Assembly (NCBI RefSeq): GCF_020564935.1 | Contig: NZ_JAJCXB010000007.1 | Span: 124,001 to 188,000 of the forward strand | Direction of reading: 5' to 3' | Source of the DNA: Streptomyces pinistramenti | Lineage (GTDB): Bacteria; Actinomycetota; Actinomycetes; Streptomycetales; Streptomycetaceae | Length of the DNA: 64,000 nucleotides | Shown: positions 9,193 to 16,436 of the stretch, piece after piece | Layout of the letters: each line of letters starts with the position of its first letter | Position numbering within the stretch: the stretch's first letter is position 1 | Made by a program: the position numbers and the translations under genes | Notes under the pieces: generated by a model | Database searches by the model: none | Told to the model about the DNA's origin: nothing | What the model saw: only the letters and a program-made list of their open reading frames with translations

Positions 9193-9558
9193 TCAGCCGG
9201 CCGCCGCGGCCGCCGCCGCATCCGCTGCCGCCGCCCGCAGCAGCGCGTCGAGCAGGCCGGGGAAGCGGGCTTCGAGGTCCCCTGTGCGCAGCGAGATGTA
9301 GCGCTCGCGGCCGATCTTGCGGGTGTGCGTCCAGCCGGCCTGCCGCAGGATCCGGAAGTGGTACGAGCCGGTGGCGCGGGTGACCGGCAGCTCGATGTCG
9401 CCGCAGCCCGCCTCACCGTCGGCGGCCAGCCGGCACACGATCCGCTGCCGCAGCGGGTCGCTGTACGCCTGGAGCAGCTCGCCGAGCCGGATGGCGCCGG
9501 TCGCGGGCTGGTCGGCGTCGGCCGGCGGGGAGGCGCTGGGGGGATCCTTCAGGGGCAT
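9193..9558 (-). CDS. ArsR-family winged-helix repressor
   Basis: 121 residues, ATG at 9558. The protein is one winged helix: SDPLRQRIVCRLAADGE begins the HTH, and the recognition part reads ATGSYHFRILRQAGW followed by the wing KIGRERYISLR. The classical ELCVC arsenic site is absent. CGDIE supplies one Cys only, so the ligand is probably not As(III). The C-terminus is a run of Ala. It is co-directional with the transporter downstream and divergent from the IacB-like gene, so it may control both through the shared intergenic region. Confidence 0.88.
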   Translation of the reverse strand: MPLKDPPSASPPADADQPATGAIRLGELLQAYSDPLRQRIVCRLAADGEAGCGDIELPVTRATGSYHFRILRQAGWTHTRKIGRERYISLRTGDLEARFPGLLDALLRAAAADAAAAAAAG

Positions 9559-9726
9559 ATTTCGATAGCTCTCTAAGTGAGTGATAGCGTCCGGAGCGTC
9601 GAACCTTTCGACGTCTCTCTAATTATCCACCCGGGGTGGGCACCTTCGCGTGCCGTGTTCCGCGGGCCGCAACGGTGTGCCCGTTCGCCTGCCGCGGCCA
9701 CCCCGCCCGCATCCGACGAGGTGACC
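9559..9726. promoter_or_regulatory. Divergent promoter/operator region of the arsR-type gene
   Basis: This 168-bp region lies between the ArsR-family gene and the IacB-like gene. A perfect 6-bp inverted repeat, GTCGAA-CCT-TTCGAC, lies at 9598-9612. The word CTCTCTAA occurs twice (about 9570 and 9615), and the second copy runs into the AT-rich stretch TAATTAT. These are plausible repressor-binding and promoter elements. Assignment to the adjacent ArsR protein is inference from position. Confidence 0.4.
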
Positions 9727-10134
9727 ATGCCCGGTACGACCCATGATCCCGCCCCCGCCGACCAGGAATCCGCGGGCCCGGCCTCCGGCGCCCCGCTGCG
9801 CACGCTCTTCTGCATCGGCGTGACCCAGGACTTCTTCGCCGCGGACGACGAGGAGCGCGCCGCCGTCGCCGCCGCCCTGCCGCCCGCCTTCGGCCGGCTC
9901 GCCGAACGCTTCGGCGTGCGGGTGCTCGGCACCCTCGACGACGACCAGCTGATGGTCGGCGCGTCCACCGCCTGGCCGTGGACGTCGTACATCCTGGCCG
10001 ACGTGCCCGACCTGGACACCGTCTCCGCCGTCTGCGGCATCGTCCGCGACACCGAGGCGGGCGCCGGGCGGCTGTGGCGCTACCTGCGCATCGAGGCCAG
10101 GGTCGGCCGCCCGCTGTTCTTCGGCACCGACTGA
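9727..10134 (+). CDS. Small IacB-like protein, function unknown
   Basis: 135 residues from the ATG at 9727, which has GACGAGG upstream; the frame is open further upstream but that part covers the regulatory region. After about 20 disordered residues the protein has a compact domain: TLFCIGVTQDFF, GVRVLGTLDDDQLMVG, WPWTSYILADVPD and a closing RIEARVGRPLFFG. From memory this matches proteins named IacB after a gene in bacterial indole-3-acetate degradation clusters, whose biochemical role is unclear. The next gene is an SDR, as IacE is, but no other iac genes are here. Treat the name as tentative. Confidence 0.5.
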   Translation: MPGTTHDPAPADQESAGPASGAPLRTLFCIGVTQDFFAADDEERAAVAAALPPAFGRLAERFGVRVLGTLDDDQLMVGASTAWPWTSYILADVPDLDTVSAVCGIVRDTEAGAGRLWRYLRIEARVGRPLFFGTD

Positions 10135-10186
10135 TGCCCCGCACTGTCGCCTCGCCCCGTCACCACTGTCACGAAAGGCCCGCACC

Positions 10187-10933
10187 GTGCTCGACACCGG
10201 CCTCGCCGACCGCACCGTACTGATCACCGGCAGCGCGCAGGGCCTGGGCGCCGCCCTCGTCCGCGCGTTCCACGCCGAAGGCGCGTACGTCGCCGCCCTG
10301 GACGTCGACGAGGAGGGCAACCGCGCGCTCGCCGCCGGACTCGACCCCGACGGCGACCGCATCCTCCCGGTCCGCGCCGATCTGCGGGATCCCGCGGCCA
10401 TCGAGTCCGCACACCAACTCGTCGACGCCTGGCGGCCGGTGGACGTGCTGGTCAACAACGCGGCGCGGCCGCTGACGACTTCGCTGTGGGAGATCACGCC
10501 GGAGCAGTGGGACGAGGTGTTCGCGGTCAACCTGCGCGCCGCCTTCCTGCTGACCCGCTCCGTCGCCGCCGGGATGCGCGACCGCGGCTTCGGACGGATC
10601 GTCAACATGGCGTCCGTCGCGGGCCAGACGCCCCGGCCGACCGGCGCCGCCTACGGCTCGTCCAAGGCCGGGCTGATCGCACTCACCCGCGTCTTCGCGG
10701 CCGAACTCGCCCCGTACGGCGTCACGGTGAACGCCGTGTCGCCCGCGATGATCGATACGCCGATGGTCCGCTCGGTCGGCGCCGAGGCGCTCGCGGAACT
10801 CACCGCGCAGGTGCCGCTCGGCCGGATCGCCACCCCCGAAGAGGTCGCCAGGGTCGCCGTCTTCCTCGCCTCCCGTACCTCTTTCGTCACCGGCGCGACC
10901 TATGACGTCAACGGTGGCGCCTTGATGCGGTGA
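10187..10933 (+). CDS. SDR-family oxidoreductase
   Basis: 248 residues from a GTG at 10187, with GAAAGG upstream. Classical short-chain dehydrogenase: NAD(P)-binding loop TGSAQGLG (residues 15-22), VNNAAR, catalytic Ser in NMASVAG, and Y156-x3-K160 in YGSSK. The C-terminus (ATYDVNGGALMR) has the usual GG element. An Asp after the second strand (ALDVDEEG) suggests NAD(H) preference. It starts 52 bp after the IacB-like gene, so the two are probably one transcript. The substrate is unknown. Confidence 0.88.
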   Translation: MLDTGLADRTVLITGSAQGLGAALVRAFHAEGAYVAALDVDEEGNRALAAGLDPDGDRILPVRADLRDPAAIESAHQLVDAWRPVDVLVNNAARPLTTSLWEITPEQWDEVFAVNLRAAFLLTRSVAAGMRDRGFGRIVNMASVAGQTPRPTGAAYGSSKAGLIALTRVFAAELAPYGVTVNAVSPAMIDTPMVRSVGAEALAELTAQVPLGRIATPEEVARVAVFLASRTSFVTGATYDVNGGALMR

Positions 10934-11021
10934 AACGGTTGGGGCGCGGGGAGTTGGATGTGTCACGAGAATCGAATGCCAGCACGGAAACCACTCATAA
11001 TGATGAACTCACCTCTCGTGG

Positions 11022-11049
11022 CTGACTGTTCACCCTCTGTGCGTACAGT
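11022..11049 (+). promoter_or_regulatory. Candidate promoter before the LAETG surface-protein gene
   Basis: CTGACT (11022-11027) and TACAGT (11044-11049) are separated by 16 bp, a fair match to a vegetative -35/-10 pair, and lie about 90 bp before the GTG start at 11136. The rest of the 202-bp gap 10934-11135 shows no gene. Confidence 0.3.
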
Positions 11050-11135
11050 ATGAGTGCGTCGAGGTCGTCGGCACGCGTGATGTCCCCCATTGGCGCGGCC
11101 GGCGACTCCACTTCTCTTGTGGGGGTTCCACACAC

Positions 11136-12248
11136 GTGTCCACCAGCTCCACCGGCCCGTCCGGCATGCCCGTACACCCGCGGCCGACCGGTCCCGAAGC
11201 CCCGGCGGCCCGCCGTTCCGTGCGCCGCTTCGCCGCCGCCTGCGTCGCCACGGCGCTGACGGCGGGCCCCGTCCTCCTCCTCGGCGCCGGGTCCGCGCAC
11301 GCCGCCGAAGGCCACGGCGCATCCGGTGCCGCCGTCCTGCGCACCAACCTGGACGTCGGCCTGCTCAACAAGGCCGTCAACGTCCCGCTGCACGTCGCAC
11401 TGAACGACGTGCACGCGCCCGCCGACGCCGACAAGACGGCGCTCAGCGTCGACCTGGACGGCGTCGACCACGGCAAGCCGTTCAGCGTGCTCAGCGCCGA
11501 CGTCGCCACCGCACGCGCCACCGCGGAGGCGAAGAAGGCCGAGGGTTACAGCAACCTCGCGCACGCCAAGGTCCACGTCCCCGGCCTGCCGCTGCTGTCC
11601 CTGATCGAGGTGGAGAAGGTCACCTCGCGCGCCGTGTGCGAGGCGGGCAAGCGCCCGGTCGCCTCGTCCAACGTGCTGGGCACGGTGAAGGTGCTGGGCA
11701 AGACCGTCACGCTCACCGCGGGCGGCACGACGGAGGTCAAGGTTCCCGGAGTGGGGGACGTCCGTCTCGATCTGTCGAAGAAGAGCGTCACGTCCGCGAC
11801 GGCTGCGGCCACCGCGCTCGACCTCAAGGTCGCCATCAACCCGCTGAAGCTGAACGTCGCCGAGGTGAACGGCCACGTCCAGCTCGCCGATGCCACCTGC
11901 ACCACGCCGGGCGGCAAGGGCGAGGGCGAGACCGGCGGGACGACCGGCGGCAACAGCGGCGGCGCCACGTCCGGCGGTCAGGACGGTGGCCAGACCGGCG
12001 GCCAGACCGGCGGGCAGAACGGCGGCCAGTCCGGCGGCGGGTCGGACGGCGGTGCGTCGGGCGGCGGCAAGGGCTCCGACGCGAACGCCGGGACCGGGTC
12101 GGGCGACAAGAACCTCGCCGAGACCGGCAGCAGTTCGACCACGCCGTACCTCGCGGGCGGCGCCGCACTGCTGCTCGTCGCGGGCGCCGGATCGCTCGGC
12201 TACGCCCGCAAGCGCAAGGCCGCGGCCCAGCAGGGCGACCGCGGCTGA
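11136..12248 (+). CDS. Secreted LAETG-anchored (sortase-sorted) surface protein, SCO1860-like
   Basis: 370 residues from a GTG at 11136. A long signal peptide has a basic stretch (RRSVRRFAAA), a hydrophobic core and a likely AHA-A cleavage near residue 55. The exported body is about 200 residues, followed by a Gly/Gln/Thr-rich spacer made of GGQTGG-like units (about residues 265-325), then the sorting signal LAETG, a hydrophobic helix and the basic tail YARKRK. LAxTG followed by a C-terminal helix is the form used by class E sortases of Streptomyces, so the protein is probably attached to the cell wall. The spacer would let the body reach through the wall. The body's function is unknown; two Cys in it may pair. 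Confidence 0.85.
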   Translation: MSTSSTGPSGMPVHPRPTGPEAPAARRSVRRFAAACVATALTAGPVLLLGAGSAHAAEGHGASGAAVLRTNLDVGLLNKAVNVPLHVALNDVHAPADADKTALSVDLDGVDHGKPFSVLSADVATARATAEAKKAEGYSNLAHAKVHVPGLPLLSLIEVEKVTSRAVCEAGKRPVASSNVLGTVKVLGKTVTLTAGGTTEVKVPGVGDVRLDLSKKSVTSATAAATALDLKVAINPLKLNVAEVNGHVQLADATCTTPGGKGEGETGGTTGGNSGGATSGGQDGGQTGGQTGGQNGGQSGGGSDGGASGGGKGSDANAGTGSGDKNLAETGSSSTTPYLAGGAALLLVAGAGSLGYARKRKAAAQQGDRG

Positions 12249-12254
12249 CCGACC

Positions 12255-12299
12255 CCGTATGCCGGACCGGTGCCGTGGGGGCGCCGGTCCGGCATACGG
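12255..12299. terminator. Perfect 16-bp terminator hairpin
   Basis: CCGTATGCCGGACCGG (12255-12270) and its exact reverse complement (12284-12299) flank a 13-nt loop. It follows the surface-protein gene directly and faces the end of cobC, so it may stop transcription from both sides. Confidence 0.8.
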
Positions 12300-12420
12300 C
12301 CCGAGGCGTGCCGGCCGGTCCGGCGCGCCTCACTCTCGCCGGGCCGGCCGGAGCGTGGTCCGCCCGGCCCGGCGAGTCCAACGCCCGGTGTCCCGGCCGG
12401 AGTTCAGCCCGCCGCCCGGC

Positions 12421-13509
12421 TCACGCCTGCTCGTCCAGGACGTCGGCGAGCGCGGCCGTGAAGCGGTCCGTCGTCGCCCGGTCGCGCACCGCCAGCCGGA
12501 GCCAGTCCGGGCCCAGACCGGGGAACGTGTCGCCGCGGCGCACCGCGAAGCCGCGGGCCCGCAGCCCGGTCCGTACCGCCGCCGCAGCCGGCAGGCCGAT
12601 GAGCACGAACGGGCCCTCGGCAGGCCCGCACACGGTGATCCCGCCGAACTCGCCCAGCCGGGCCAGCAGATGCTCCCGGTCCGCGGCGATCCGCACCGCC
12701 GCCGCCTCGGCCTCGGCCAGCGCGGCCGGCTCGCAGCACGCCTCGGCCGCCACCAGCGCGGGCGACGACACCGGCCACAACGGCTGCGCCCGCGCCAGTT
12801 CCGCGAGGATCTCCGGCGCCGCCAGCACATAGCCGATCCGCAGCCCGGCCAGCCCCCAGGTCTTGGTGAGGCTGCGCAGCACCACAAGACCCGGCAGGTC
12901 CTTCCGCCCGGCCAGCGACTCCCGCTCCCCGGGCACCGCGTCCATGAACGCCTCGTCGACCACCAGCGTGCGCCCCGGCCGCGCCAACGCGCCCAGCACA
13001 CCCGCCGGATGGAGCACCGACGTCGGGTTGGTCGGATTGCCGACGACGACCAGATCCGCGTCATCGGGCACCGCGGCCGGATCAAGGCGGAAGCCGTCGC
13101 GTGCGTCGAGCAGCACCCGCCCCACGCTGTGCCCGGCGTCCCGCAGCGCCGCCTCGGGCTCGGTGAACTGCGGGTGCACCACCACCGGCCTGCGGGCCCG
13201 TACCGCCCGCGCCAGCAGCACGAACGCCTCCGCCGCGCCCGACGTCAGCAGCACCCGCTCCACGGGCAGACCGTGCCGGGCGGCCACCGCGCACCGCGCC
13301 GCCGTCCCGTCGGGATACGCGGCCAGGCCGTCGAGGGATGCGGCGATCCTGGACTTCAGCCACGCCGGGGGAGTGCCGGTGCGGACATTGACCGCCAGAT
13401 CGGTCAACCCGGCCTCGCCGCCCCGCACTTCGGCGTCGCCGTGATGCCGCAGATCGGGCTCGTGGACCGCGCCCGCCCGCGGCGGCGCGGACTCAGCGGG
13501 CGCCGACAC
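12421..13509 (-). CDS. cobC: CobC-like threonine-phosphate decarboxylase / histidinol-phosphate aminotransferase family
   Basis: 362 residues from a GTG at 13509. Class I/II PLP enzyme: NVRTGTPPAWL near the N-terminus, LTSGAAEAF, VVGNPTNPTSVL (the PLP Asn), VVDEAFMD and the Schiff-base lysine in SLTKTWGLAGLRIGY. In B12 synthesis CobC/CobD-type enzymes supply the aminopropanol phosphate arm from threonine phosphate. The neighbouring cobalamin genes favour that role over histidine biosynthesis. It overlaps the end of the preceding cbiX reading frame by 17 bp, which suggests translational coupling. Confidence 0.85.
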   Translation of the reverse strand: MSAPAESAPPRAGAVHEPDLRHHGDAEVRGGEAGLTDLAVNVRTGTPPAWLKSRIAASLDGLAAYPDGTAARCAVAARHGLPVERVLLTSGAAEAFVLLARAVRARRPVVVHPQFTEPEAALRDAGHSVGRVLLDARDGFRLDPAAVPDDADLVVVGNPTNPTSVLHPAGVLGALARPGRTLVVDEAFMDAVPGERESLAGRKDLPGLVVLRSLTKTWGLAGLRIGYVLAAPEILAELARAQPLWPVSSPALVAAEACCEPAALAEAEAAAVRIAADREHLLARLGEFGGITVCGPAEGPFVLIGLPAAAAVRTGLRARGFAVRRGDTFPGLGPDWLRLAVRDRATTDRFTAALADVLDEQA

Positions 13510-14314
13510 GGTGCCCCCGCGACGCGGCCGGCATCCCCGCGGCGAGCACCTCGCGGTACCGCTCCACGAGCGCGTCGGCCAGCTCGGGACCGGGACCGGC
13601 CGGCTCCGCGCAGGTCACCGCGGTTTCCGGATGCGCGGCCGTCCACCCTTCCACCTGGAGCCGCAGCCGCTCCACCGCGCCACCGGACAGCGGGAAGGCG
13701 GGCAGCACCACGATCCGGCCCGGCGCACCCGGCACCGCACCGCCCAGCACCCGGCAGCGGTCCAGGCCCGCGGGCACGTCGGGCGCGGTGTACGAGAGGA
13801 AGGCGGTCTCCACGCCGGCGAAGCCGCGGCCCTCCCACAACAGCCGCGCCATCCGCGCCACATCGGCATTGGCGTATGGATCGCCGGAGCCGCCGCCCAC
13901 CAGCAGCACCGTCGTCCGCGCCCGGTCGCCGGGCCGCCGCGCGCCGCCGCCCAGCGCCTCGTCGAGCTGCCGCTCCAGCGCGTCCAGGAGCCGCGGATGG
14001 CCGCCAGGATCCTGCCCGCAGACGTACGTCAGCTCCGGATGGCGCCCGGTGGCCCGCGCCAGCTGCGCCGGCACCCCGCCGTAGGTCTCCGGCAGCAGCG
14101 GCACCGCGGCGATCCGCGTCACGCCCTGCCCGACGAGCGCGTCGACGGCGTCGCCGAGCGGCAGCGCGGACGGCGCGGGGCCGGCGAACCCGCCGGCGAC
14201 GGGCACCTCCGGATGGCGCGCGCCGATGACGTCGAGCAGCGTGCGCAGGGCCTGCGCACCACCGTCGTCACGGGTGCCGGGACCGGCGATGAGCAGAGCG
14301 GGAGGGGTGGTCAC
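13493..14314 (-). CDS. cbiX: CbiX-type sirohydrochlorin cobalt-chelatase
   Basis: 273 residues if started at the GTG at 14314, which has AAGGAG five bases upstream, the best ribosome-binding site in this reading frame. The protein begins PPALLIAGPGTRDDGG, typical of long CbiX/SirB proteins, with the N-terminal repeat then a second repeat starting TTVLLVGGGSGDPYANAD. These class II chelatases insert cobalt (or iron) into sirohydrochlorin. The usual first-repeat HGS is replaced by GPGT, so metal choice and even activity should be checked. The reading frame continues upstream without a stop into the CobE-like sequence. Confidence 0.7.
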   Translation of the reverse strand: MTTPPALLIAGPGTRDDGGAQALRTLLDVIGARHPEVPVAGGFAGPAPSALPLGDAVDALVGQGVTRIAAVPLLPETYGGVPAQLARATGRHPELTYVCGQDPGGHPRLLDALERQLDEALGGGARRPGDRARTTVLLVGGGSGDPYANADVARMARLLWEGRGFAGVETAFLSYTAPDVPAGLDRCRVLGGAVPGAPGRIVVLPAFPLSGGAVERLRLQVEGWTAAHPETAVTCAEPAGPGPELADALVERYREVLAAGMPAASRGHRVGAR

Positions 14315-14842
14315 ACTGTCTCCTTGGTACGGGTTCCGCGTCCGCAGGGCCGGTCCGCAGCCGGGCCGGGTGGGGGAGGGCATGACGATAGCGGAGGGGG
14401 CGGCGAGGTCCCGACCGCGGTCGCCGCCGACCGGGGCCGCGACGGCGCACGTGGCACGCGCCGGGCCGCCGGGCGGCGCCGACTTCCGTTTGCCGACGAG
14501 CAGTTCGGCGCCGGGCCCGGCGGCCAGCAGCGCCGCCGCCTCGGCCACACTCGGCGTCCCGGCAGCGGCCAGCGCGGCCGCCGACGGCGGCGCCTGCACC
14601 CGGACGGCGGCCAGCGCACCGGCCGGATACGCCAGCAGCGGCACGCCCAGCAGCCGCGCCGCGCCGGTCAGCCCCGGCTCCGCCGCCTTGGTCTCCACGG
14701 TCGCCAGCGCGGCGAGCGCGCCCGCGGGGCACCCGGCCGCCGCCAGCGTCTCCCGGACCAGCTCCAGCACCTCGGGCACGGTGACGCCACGGCTCGCGCC
14801 GACGCCCGCACAGAACCCGCGGCCCGCCCCCTCCGCGGTCAC
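14315..14842 (-). CDS. cobE: CobE/CbiG C-terminal-like protein, joined in frame to cbiX
   Basis: From a GTG at 14842, about 140 residues form a CobE (CbiG C-terminal) domain: CAGVGASRGVTVPEVLELV, LATVETKAAEPGL, a middle strand ending LLAYPAG, and VAEAAALLAAG...LLVGKRKS. In CbiG/CobE this domain serves ring-contraction-stage chemistry of the corrin path. No stop codon separates it from cbiX. The last 35 or so residues before the internal GTG are low-complexity and look like a translated gap. It could be a CobE-CbiX fusion read as one 449-residue protein (13493-14842) or two products with a lost stop. The end given here is where cbiX begins, not a stop codon. Confidence 0.6.
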
Positions 14843-14928
14843 CGGCGGGCCCGCCGGACGTGCCGGGACGGCGGTGGGTAGGTAAGCAGGTGACAGTGAA
14901 GGGCGGGTCCGGGGAAAGGAGCGGGACA

Positions 14929-15705
14929 GTGCCGGTGGCCATCGCGCTGGGCGCGTTCGTGATGACGCTGTTCGGCGGCTGGGTCGCTCAGCACGTCACC
15001 GACCGCAGGCACCTCGTCCTGGGCCTGGCGGGCGGCCTGATGCTGGGGGTCGTCGGCCTCGACCTGCTGCCCGAGGCGCTGGCAGCCGCGGGCGGCAAGG
15101 TGTTCGGCGTTCCCCTCGCCCTGCTCTGCTTCGTCCTGGGCTACCTCGCCGCACACGCCCTGGAACGGCTGCTCGCGGTCCGCGGAGCCGCGCACGGCGC
15201 AGGACCGCCGCACGCCACCTCGCACCGGCCGCCCGAAAAGAACGGACAGCGGGCGGCGCCCGGCCGGGTGCCGCAGGTCGGGCTCACCGCCGCCACCGCG
15301 ATGGTGGTGCACAGCACCATGGACGGCTTCGCGATCGGCCTGGCCTACCAGGCGGGCGACGAGATGGCGGTGTCCGTGGCACTCGCCGTCATCGCGCACG
15401 ACTTCGCCGACGGCTTCAACACGTACACGCTCACCAGCCTCTACGGGAACGCCAGGAAACGGGCGCTGCTGATGCTGGGCGCGGACGCGGTGGCGCCGCT
15501 GATCGGCGCGGGCGCCACCTTGCTGGTCACCCTTCCGGAGCACTGGCTCGGCATCTACCTCGGGTTCTTCGGCGGCCTGCTGCTCTACCTCGCGACCGCC
15601 GACATCCTGCCCGAGGCCCACCACGACCACCCCGCGCTGACCACCCTGACCTGCACGGTCGCCGGAGCCGGTTTCATCTGGCTGGTGGTCGGCCTCGCGG
15701 CCTGA
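14929..15705 (+). CDS. ZIP-family divalent metal transporter
   Basis: 258 residues from the GTG at 14929, chosen for the GGAAAGGAG site seven bases upstream; earlier in-frame GTGs lack one. About eight transmembrane segments are visible, with the ZIP metal-site helices VHSTMDGFAIG (TM4) and AHDFADGFNTY (TM5) and a His-containing loop (GPPHATSHRPP) between TM3 and TM4. ZIP proteins import Zn2+, Fe2+ or related ions. Divergent from the cobE-cbiX-cobC set and ahead of the other cobalamin genes, it may bring in cobalt, but sequence alone cannot decide the ion. Confidence 0.85.
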   Translation: MPVAIALGAFVMTLFGGWVAQHVTDRRHLVLGLAGGLMLGVVGLDLLPEALAAAGGKVFGVPLALLCFVLGYLAAHALERLLAVRGAAHGAGPPHATSHRPPEKNGQRAAPGRVPQVGLTAATAMVVHSTMDGFAIGLAYQAGDEMAVSVALAVIAHDFADGFNTYTLTSLYGNARKRALLMLGADAVAPLIGAGATLLVTLPEHWLGIYLGFFGGLLLYLATADILPEAHHDHPALTTLTCTVAGAGFIWLVVGLAA

Positions 15706-15785
15706 ATGCCTGCGTCCGCACCCCGGCCGGGCGCCCGGCCCTCCGGACACGGACGCGGACCGCGGCGCCGGGCGGACGGCGCCCC

Positions 15786-16436
15786 TCATACCGCCGCGAC
15801 CCCCCGGCCCAGCCGCACCGCGCCGCGGTGGCCCGCCACGACGGCGGTGAGCGAGGCGGGCCCGGCGGCGAACGGCGCGCCGGGCCACCGGACGCCGAGC
15901 GCCGCCAGCCGGTCGGCCGCGGCACCGGGATCGGGCGCGGTCGCGTGCAGCGAGAGCAGCGGCAGCACGGGGAGTCCGGCGGCGGTCGGGTGCGGGGTGT
16001 CACCCCAGTCGAGCAGGAACGGCGTGAGGCCACAGGCCGCACCCGGGGGCGTCAGCCGCCAGGCGAGTCGGCCGCCGTCCGGGGTCCGCCGGGACATCGC
16101 GACCGGCGTGCCCGGATCGAGGCCCGCCGCCCGTGCGCGCGCCACCCGCGCGGCGATATCCGTGCAGCGGGCCGCCCACGTCACCAGGCACGGCCCGGAC
16201 AGCGTGTCGATGCCGAACCAGCGCGGCCCGGCCGGCGCCGGCGCCTCCCGATCAGGACCGATGATCTCCAGGTACGCGCCGTCGCCGAGACCGAGCAGGC
16301 AGTTGCGGGTGCCACGGCCCGGATGGCTGCCGCCGGGCACCGGCCGCAGACCGGTCAGCCCGGCGAACTCGGCGACGGTGCGGTCCAGATCGGGGGTGGC
16401 GAGGACGAGGTGATCGAGCACGGCCGCCCCGCTCAC
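15786..16436 (-). CDS. VOC-family (glyoxalase-like) protein in the cobalamin operon
   Basis: 216 residues from a GTG at 16436 that overlaps the cobB stop codon by 4 nt (GTGA), so its translation is probably coupled to cobB. LDHLVLATPDLDRTVAEF starts the first beta-alpha-beta-beta-beta module, and LPLLSLHATAPDPGAAADRLAALG starts the second. The pattern fits the Glyoxalase_3-like domain group. The metal-site His of true glyoxalases is only partly recognisable. No known cobalamin step needs such a protein, so its part in the operon is unexplained. Confidence 0.75.
   Translation of the reverse strand: MSGAAVLDHLVLATPDLDRTVAEFAGLTGLRPVPGGSHPGRGTRNCLLGLGDGAYLEIIGPDREAPAPAGPRWFGIDTLSGPCLVTWAARCTDIAARVARARAAGLDPGTPVAMSRRTPDGGRLAWRLTPPGAACGLTPFLLDWGDTPHPTAAGLPVLPLLSLHATAPDPGAAADRLAALGVRWPGAPFAAGPASLTAVVAGHRGAVRLGRGVAAV

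Noticed and set aside
8077..9558. ArsR plus BASS pair as an arsenic-resistance operon
   Set aside because: The ArsR protein lacks the CxC arsenite site, the transporter fits bile-acid symporters rather than ACR3, and no arsC is nearby.
11935..12070. Repeats in the surface-protein gene as a possible CRISPR or tandem repeat array
   Set aside because: They are in-frame GGQTGG-type codons of a coding spacer and lack unique spacers of constant length.
14843..14928. Second B12 riboswitch ahead of cobE
   Set aside because: The 86-bp divergent gap is too short and has no GCCACTG box.
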